Shown here piece by piece: positions 57,816-64,000 of a DNA stretch of 64,000 bases. Location: contig NC_073306.1 in the NCBI RefSeq assembly GCF_027595985.1, positions 99,545,426 through 99,609,425 of the forward strand, given 5' to 3'. The position numbers and the translations under genes are program-made. Numbering within the stretch: the first letter of the stretch is position 1; each line of letters opens with the position of its first letter. This stretch comes from Sorex araneus (lineage: Eukaryota > Chordata > Mammalia > Eulipotyphla > Soricidae). Below the pieces are notes generated by a model. The model saw nothing but the letters and a program-made list of their open reading frames with translations, was not told where the DNA came from and made no database searches.

Positions 57816-59857
57816 AAACCAGGAGGATAATCCCAGGTACCAAGTCAGTAACGAATCTCAGTGAAGATTTATGCCCTGACTCGGTGTAGTCTCAGCACTA
57901 CAAACTTTCTCAGTCCTTCATGCCATTCGCTGCAGCCAGTTCTGGTGACTTGCTGTTTTTGTGGCTGTTCACACTTTTTTCTCAGTGATCTGGTACTTTC
58001 CAAGATCTGGCTGAAGCTGAGTAATCAGCCAGGTGGCTGAGTACATGTGGATGGTGCATTCACAGATGCAGTCACCCAATGGCCATGAATATTGTTTGAA
58101 TAAATATAGAGAGCAGACCCCAGGGGTAGAATGGATAACACATGTCAGTAGACCTTTACAGTTCAAAGGTCAATTGTATTTTTCTGCTATAATTTTCACT
58201 CTAACATAGAGCGATGATGAGAAACATGTTTATTTTTATTTATGTCAAATGTGGAATGCTTTATGAATTAGCGTTTCATCCTTGTAAAGGACCGTTCTTG
58301 TCTTCTTTGTACTGTTAGAATTGTAGTATATGTGCTACCTCAGCTGCCTCAGCAGCCTGATGAATAAATCCAGAACTGCAACTGTTGGGCTACTGAGTCA
58401 GCTGCTTTTGGAGCTGTGAAAAATGGTGGTCTGTGAGCTTACTGTGAGCCCGTCTCTCTATAAGGAACCCCAGTGGTAACTACTTACTTAGGAAAGTTGA
58501 TCTATTCCTTAGATGGTGTAGGTGACACTAACATCCCTAGAAATTTTTTTTTAAGTATTGTTTGTAATCTTAATATATTTTAACTAAATGAAAAAGGGTT
58601 GTAACAGGTAGTTAGACATTTGTTTATTGATCTGTCCCCCTGCCTCTGGTCATCTACCACAATGGGGTTGTGAACACCCCCTTTTCATGTGACTTGTCAC
58701 CTTGGCAAGAACTTTAGTTTATTATTTTCTTCCAAGTTCCAGTGTTTAATAAAACCTTAGAATAAGTGATCATTATGATAAGAATGTTCATTCTGGAAAA
58801 GTTTGGAAATACTTTCTGGTTAGAATGAGATTTTTGGCATGTTTGACTGTGGTCTTTGGCTATAAATTCTTGAAATGCTGACATAGTTGAATTTATTTTT
58901 GTTTTAAACACAATTGCTAACATTTCCAGCAGCCCATATGGACTTGATAAATACATTGCTTTTGCTTACTGTATAAGTGAATTGACTTAGGAATAATTAT
59001 GATTTTGGGAATCTTGAACATTTTTCTTCATTGAACTTGATGCTGAAGTGAATTTAGAAATACTTCTTTGTCATCATAATTTTGGGGTTTCGGAATTGTG
59101 TTTGGATTTTCAGGAAATTGGTGGTAACTTTATATTAGCTGAGAAAAGTAAATTTTAAAATTCTCAGCGAAGAGGAAAATGATTCACTTTTTCATAGGAA
59201 AAAACTCTTTTTTCAAGGGAATTTTCTGCCAGCTTGTGTGGAGAAGCCCTCAGACATGACTTGACCTTTTGACACATCAAGAAATTGTTTTCTTTGCTGA
59301 AACACGAAATCATAGGAAAGTTGCTTATAATGGGAAGGTGAGTATTCTATAGTGTGTAGTACATGGAACAAAAACAGCCGTGTGTCATTCCCCATGTACA
59401 AGTGGATTTGGTTTCTATAACTGTCAGTCAAGCAGAACTTACAGATTGCACTTTTCATTCACTTACCCATTGCCACTTGAATGTCCGTTCTTCAGGAAAT
59501 AAATCACAGTGGCCTTTCTGACAAGGATACGGTGACAGATAGTTTATAGTGATATTCTCTTAAGGAGAAGTCACCTTTCTGTTTCTTTTATACATTTCTT
59601 TATGTGTAAAGAAAAAAAAACAATTTTATGGAGGAGTTTCTTTTGAATATACATTATTAGAAGCAAGCTCAAGTATGTTCTTTTTTGGTGGGTGTTTGCT
59701 TTATTGACTACAGCCAGGCCATTAGAGTGAGTACATAATCTCCATAGTTGGAGGTTTGCCTCTTGCCTCAAGTCTTGCTGCAAATACTCACCCACTGGGT
59801 GTTAAACTGCCACTATAGAGGGGCACCTTTAGTTATGACATCGCACACTCACATAAC

Positions 59858-59892
<35 letters not shown>

Positions 59893-60079
59893 AACACAGA
59901 CACATCATTGGAACCTTTTGATGTTTGTCTGGTTCTACTGGATATGATGCGTGGTAACATTTTCTTTTTCTTTTTAAATCTAACCATAACATGAATTTAT
60001 TGCCAACTTGTAAAATGATCAGTCAGCATTGCTTGTTTAACATTTAGCAGATATTCTCACTAATATACAAAATGCAAAA
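57816..60079. other. unique sequence, no gene recognised
   Basis: More than 2 kb without recognisable repeats apart from a CT/CA microsatellite at 59849-59898. The short frames (for example 57969-58166, 59213-59458 minus) have no domain. The repeat-poor character could reflect conserved non-coding DNA. Confidence 0.4.
59849..59898 (+). repeat. CT/CA compound microsatellite
   Basis: (CT)n running directly into (CA)n. Confidence 0.93.
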
Positions 60080-60232
60080 TTAGAGCTGGAAATTTAGAGC
60101 CAAAAGTATAGAACATTGGGTAAGGACCATATGGTTCCTAGAGAATTACCAAGAGCAGTAACTGAGCACAGCCAGGAGTAAAGCCCTGAGCATTGATGAA
60201 TGTGACGCCCCAACCCAAAATAAGTAGTAATG
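60080..60232 (+). mobile_element. decayed SINE-A, sense
   Basis: GACCATATGGTTCCTAGAGA, CAGCCAGGAGTAAAGCCCTG and a GTGACGCCCCAACCCAAAA tail. The head is nearly unrecognisable. Confidence 0.65.
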
Positions 60233-60242
60233 CAGAGTTAAC

Positions 60243-60412
60243 CTTTTTCATTTTTGGCTACACACAACAGTGCTAGGGGCTTACTCCTGATATTGTGCTC
60301 ATAAATAACTCCTGATGGTACTTGGGGGACCTTGTGCAGTGCTGGGGACCAAACCAGGTTGAGCCACATGCAAGGCAAATGTCTTAACCCCTGTATCATT
60401 TCTCCAGTGCCA
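60243..60412 (-). mobile_element. old SINE-A, antisense
   Basis: TTTTTGGCTACACACAACAG, GGACCAAACCAGGTTGAGCC, GCAAGGCAAATGTCTTAACC, TTTCTCCAGTGCC. Confidence 0.82.
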
Positions 60413-61759
60413 CCCCCACTCCTCAAGTTAACATTTTGAAGTGACTGCTGTATTCCAGGTTATGCTGCTAGATCACAGTCATCTTGCTGAGCAGAAATAT
60501 TAATCTCACTCATAACTGGAAAACTCACCAACAAATTGGTGCTGGTATTGAAGCCTGTATATATATATATATTTAGCCTAAAGCCCAAATACCCCATCAG
60601 AGGCTCCAAGTTTAATAGTGAAGTCAGACATTCAAGAACATCAGAGAAAATGGTTGCAGTGGAAAGAAATTTGCATAATTCCAATCTATGCCCCAAAGTG
60701 AGTTCTTTATACCATTAAGTAACTGAATGAAAATGGAATTTTCATAGATACTTAATTTGTCACCTGGCTCAATGTGAACTCATGGTTGACTAAATTGTTT
60801 CCCTTTTTAATGTTCCTCAGATAAGGAATCCTGGGGAATCATCCTTACCCCCTCTTTATTTCTTGCCTTCTAACTCTGGAGACAGTTAATAATCTCCTTT
60901 TTGCTGCTCCAGTACAAGTTCCTTCTTACAGGGAGATCAGTGACCACCCTCCCTGCTGTTCCGGTTGCTCGGATCTCTCCATTCCCCACCAGGTGTCTTA
61001 CCCCCCTCCTCTCCGACCTCCGGTACCACACACTGATGGGTCTCCTTTCTTGCTCTTCTTTCCAATCCTCCTGTGACTTCACAGCTATTTTATTTTGATT
61101 TTTAAGACAGTCACTCTATTGAAAAAATGCAAATACACTGGACTTTTGAACAACATGAGGGGAAGGACAGATATATTCCTCGGAGTTAGAGACTGATGCA
61201 CAATTTTTGATAACCCCCAAATTTTGCCAGTTGTCTTCTTAGAAACCTTACTGGCAACATAAACGATTAACATATCTTGTATTATCCTATGTATTAGTTT
61301 GTAATCTTACAATAATAAACCACAGAAAAGGATATAAAAGTAATAGAGAAACTACAGCTGTAGTATTGTATCTGCTCCATTAGTTTCATTCCCTGTTTAC
61401 AAGCAGATTGTGCTTAAATACATCTGGGCAGTTCAAATTCATGTTGTTCAAGGATCTGCTGTAAATTAAAAGTTGTTGCTTCTTGATAGAACGTGTCTAG
61501 AGGTAAGACTATATTTAAAGTGGGTCTGTGTAAGACAAATTGAATAAATTTTCTCTGGCAGAGTAATGACTAATTTACTGACATATTTTAGATAAATTGT
61601 AAATCGCACAATAGAGCCCCAAAGGAATAAGATGCAAAAAAAAATACCAAATGCTGGCAACAAGAAATTTTCAATAAATTTCACTTGATGTTACTTTTAT
61701 GTTCCATGCAATATTAAAGTTGTCAAACCTTATTTAACATGAAAGGAAAGCATTCGTCG
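60413..61759. other. unique sequence, no gene recognised
   Basis: AT-rich. 60842-61082 contains a slightly GC-richer stretch with open frames on both strands (60870-61082 minus, 60901-61098 plus), unassigned. Confidence 0.4.
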
Positions 61760-61936
61760 TTTTTTTTTTCTGTCTTTCTTTTTTTTTTTTTGGGGGGGGG
61801 CTACATATGGCTTGCTCATGGCTCTGCACTTAGGAGTAATTTCTGGTGGTACTCAGGGGACCATATGGGATTTTGGGGTCAAACCTGGGTTGGCTACATG
61901 CAAGGCAGGCACCCTACTTGCTGTGCTTTTGGCCCT
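61760..61936 (-). mobile_element. SINE-A, antisense
   Basis: T-rich tail complement, G9 run, GGTACTCAGGGGACCATATG, GTCAAACCTGGGTTGGCTAC, TGCTTTTGGCCC head. Confidence 0.85.
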
Positions 61937-62284
61937 CTCTTTTTTTTATGTTAATGTTTCTACTTAAAAATCACTGCTGTGACACATGAAAATGGAATAC
62001 ATTTTATCCTCAGGTTAATGTAGTTCAGTATAAGCCATTTTTAATGCATATTATTCTAGACTTTTAGTATTTCTAATCTAAGACTCTTGTATATAACAAT
62101 ACCCACTAAGTCCCTAAGGTTGTCTGATCTTAGTGTGAAAGTGAACTTTGGCTCTGTCATATCAGAATTCTGAGATTAGTTCTTGCTCACAAAAGACTTG
62201 AAGTTCACTTTGGTGATCAGCAGGTTTCAAGTTGTTAGGAGAAGTTGGACATCGGCTAATGTTTTTCTTTTATCAAAGTTTTTT

Positions 62285-62475
62285 AAAATTAATTTTTATT
62301 ACATTTTTATTAAAAACACCGTGATTTGCAAAGTTGTGTGTTCTACAGTTGGTTCAAGCATTTAGCGTTCAGCACAGCACAGTGACCTTCCACCAACAGT
62401 GTGTGCAATGTGTAGTGTGGCTTCCCTCCACCAACACCCCCAGTTCCCTCTCAGCCTCAGCCTGCCCCCTTAGGC
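62285..62475 (-). mobile_element. old L1-type 3' tail, antisense
   Basis: TTTTTATTAAAAACACCGTG, then CTCCACCAACACCCCCAGTT in the same order as L1 tails elsewhere, diverged. Confidence 0.5.
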
Positions 62476-62839
62476 ACAAAACAAATTTACTTTAGATTTA
62501 TGTATTTTATTTACTTTGTATTTATGTAAGAATGCCAATAAGACTAAGAAATGGCAAGTAGAATGATCAGAAAGTGAATCAGTAAGAGCCAGTCTGTGAT
62601 TATGTAAATTTGGACTTAATAAGAAAATTAAAACCATTTAATACAATATAATAAAATACCTGTTCTCACATATATGTGTGTGTGTGTGTTCAATTCTGGA
62701 ATCTACAGTATATTACATTAAATTTTATTTTATACTTGGATCTCATCATGTCTCACTTGTTACTAGTAAAACTTTTAAACTGTATTTATTTTGGAATTTT
62801 TATCAAGCAGATAAAACCTACATATGTAAAATTTCCCTT

Positions 62840-62970
62840 ACATTTATATAAACACTGTGGTTTACAAAGTTGTTCATGATGATTTGTAAGTCATTCAGTA
62901 TCCTAACACCAATCCCACGACCACTGCACCTTCGCTCCACCCTTGTCTCTTGTTTTCTAGTCTTATCTCA
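62840..62970 (-). mobile_element. old L1-type 3' tail, antisense
   Basis: ATATAAACACTGTGGTTTAC, CAAAGTTGTTCATGATGATT, CCTAACACCAATCCCACGAC. Resembles the 62285 copy. Confidence 0.45.
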
Positions 62971-62988
62971 ATTACTTATTTTATATTG

Positions 62989-63237
62989 GACTGGAGCAAT
63001 AGCATAGTGGGTAAGACGTTTGCCTTGCACATGGCAAACCCGGGTTCGATTCCTCCATCCCTCTCGGAGAGCCCAGCAAGCTACCGAAAGTATCCCGCCT
63101 GCAAGGTAGAACCTGGCAAGCTACCCTGTGGCGTATTCGATAGGCAAAAAAAAAACAGTAACAAGTCTCACAGTGGAGACATTACTGGTGCCTGCTCGAG
63201 CAAATTGATGAGCAATGGGATGACACTGAGAGTGACC
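62989..63237 (+). mobile_element. SINE-B, sense
   Basis: GGACTGGAGCAATAGCATAG head, B box GGGTTCGATTCC, CAGTAACAAGTCTCACAGTG and the RTE-like tail GGAGACATTACTGGTGCCTG CTCGAGCAAATTGATGAGCA. A9 run in place of the usual CAAAAACAG. TSD not evident. Confidence 0.95.
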
Positions 63238-64000
63238 GTGCTTGTTATCAATATATTTGATAACAGAATGATCAAAAAATGTTTCCTTAGAAGAAAATTA
63301 GTGTAAATTGTGTCTCACCAGAGAGCACTTGTGTGAGCAGTTATTAAGGCGCTGTCTACAGGTTAAGCCTTCTGTGTGTTTTGTGTTAATAAAGTTCAGT
63401 TGCCTTTTACGTTACATCTGATCCAATGTGGCATACTACTATTGGTTTATTAGTTTTGTCGAGATTGAGATGTCGCTTCAGGAAGTCCAGAAAGCTTGAG
63501 GGGGTGGTATATTTGAAGTTAAATTTAAAATTGCGTGGGATGCTTTGGGGTGTGATTTTTTTTGTCAGCAGATTAATTTCTGGGTGAGGCTTGATCTTGA
63601 CAGTGGAGTCTTGCAGGGGTCATGGTGGCGATTTTGAAATGGGGGAGCAATTGGCTGCTGGAGCTGTTTGGGCGGGTGCTGGGCTGACCCCCCCACTCTG
63701 AGGTGCCCTGGGTGTCTGTCATTCTCTGGTATTCAGATAAATTTTTCCAGCTTGTTGTTCTCTTTCGAGGTTCATTTATGAGTCTCCGGAACAAGGCTGG
63801 TAGACAACTCACATGGCGGCAGCAATGGATGTGGTTTGTGGTTGTGACTGATATATATTTTTTGTTCCTTATTTTTTGGTGTTCTCATGTCCTTCTGGAT
63901 TCACCTCTTGATGTAATCAATAATTTTTCATAACTTCATGTTAAATTCAAAGCTAAATTTCAGCAGGGATTCTGAATGAGCTGTCCTCTGTTGATCTTTT
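63238..64000. other. unassigned sequence
   Basis: AATAAA near 63388 after a GTGTTTTGTGTT stretch, and ACATGGCGGCAGCAATGG at about 63810, resembling the YY1-type GGCGGC motifs in the GC-rich elements upstream. An open minus frame at 63573-63812 has no recognised domain. May be a decayed retroelement crossing the window edge. Confidence 0.35.

Overview
This is a mammalian nuclear window. It is gene-poor and built mostly from retroelements. The commonest repeat is a tRNA-derived SINE whose head reads GGGGCTGGAGCGATAGCACA. As I recall, this is the SINE of shrews (Soricidae, Sorex-type), so a shrew is the most likely source; only the repeat content supports that. No bacterial features, CRISPR arrays or free-standing tRNA/rRNA genes are present.

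Layout. 1-0.7 kb is CpG-rich and unassigned. 1-4.7 kb is a nest of SINEs and L1-tailed elements. 4.7-7 kb is non-repetitive. 7.1-7.7 kb is a solo LTR inside a GGAA tract. 8.7-11.4 kb holds two old L1 pieces, each interrupted by a SINE. 12-17.7 kb holds an LTR-like segment, GC-rich interspersed elements, a small retroposed sequence with perfect target-site duplications (TSDs) and a 1-kb CTTT tract. 18.0-20.7 kb is the only convincing host gene: TATA box, four exons in consistent phase, 292 codons and an ATTAAA signal. It resembles a short member of the SPATA31 (FAM75) testis family. 21-25.5 kb has a minisatellite, more retroelements and a GC-rich tandem unit fused to a SINE head. 25.97-31.74 kb is a full-length antisense L1 with a 15-bp TSD, one nonsense codon in ORF2 and a frameshift in ORF1. 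32.97-34.29 kb is a 5'-truncated RTE-clade LINE. 34.3-64 kb is AT-rich, apparently gene-free, with further L1 and SINE copies, one CpG-rich patch (38.5-38.7 kb) and simple repeats.

How the parts work together. Two SINE types share one tRNA-like head. SINE-A (names are mine) ends in an A-rich tail and has 13-17 bp TSDs, which fits L1 mobilisation. SINE-B ends in about 60 bases nearly the same as the 3' end of the RTE element here, followed by short GTGACA-type repeats, and has 10-12 bp TSDs. This looks like two parallel LINE/SINE partnerships. The RTE element looks unlike BovB and more like nematode-type RTE proteins, which raises horizontal transfer as a possibility. A further L1-tailed non-autonomous family, about 0.8-1.1 kb long, is present with intact TSDs.

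All calls come from reading the sequence. Family names rest on remembered motifs and no database search was run.
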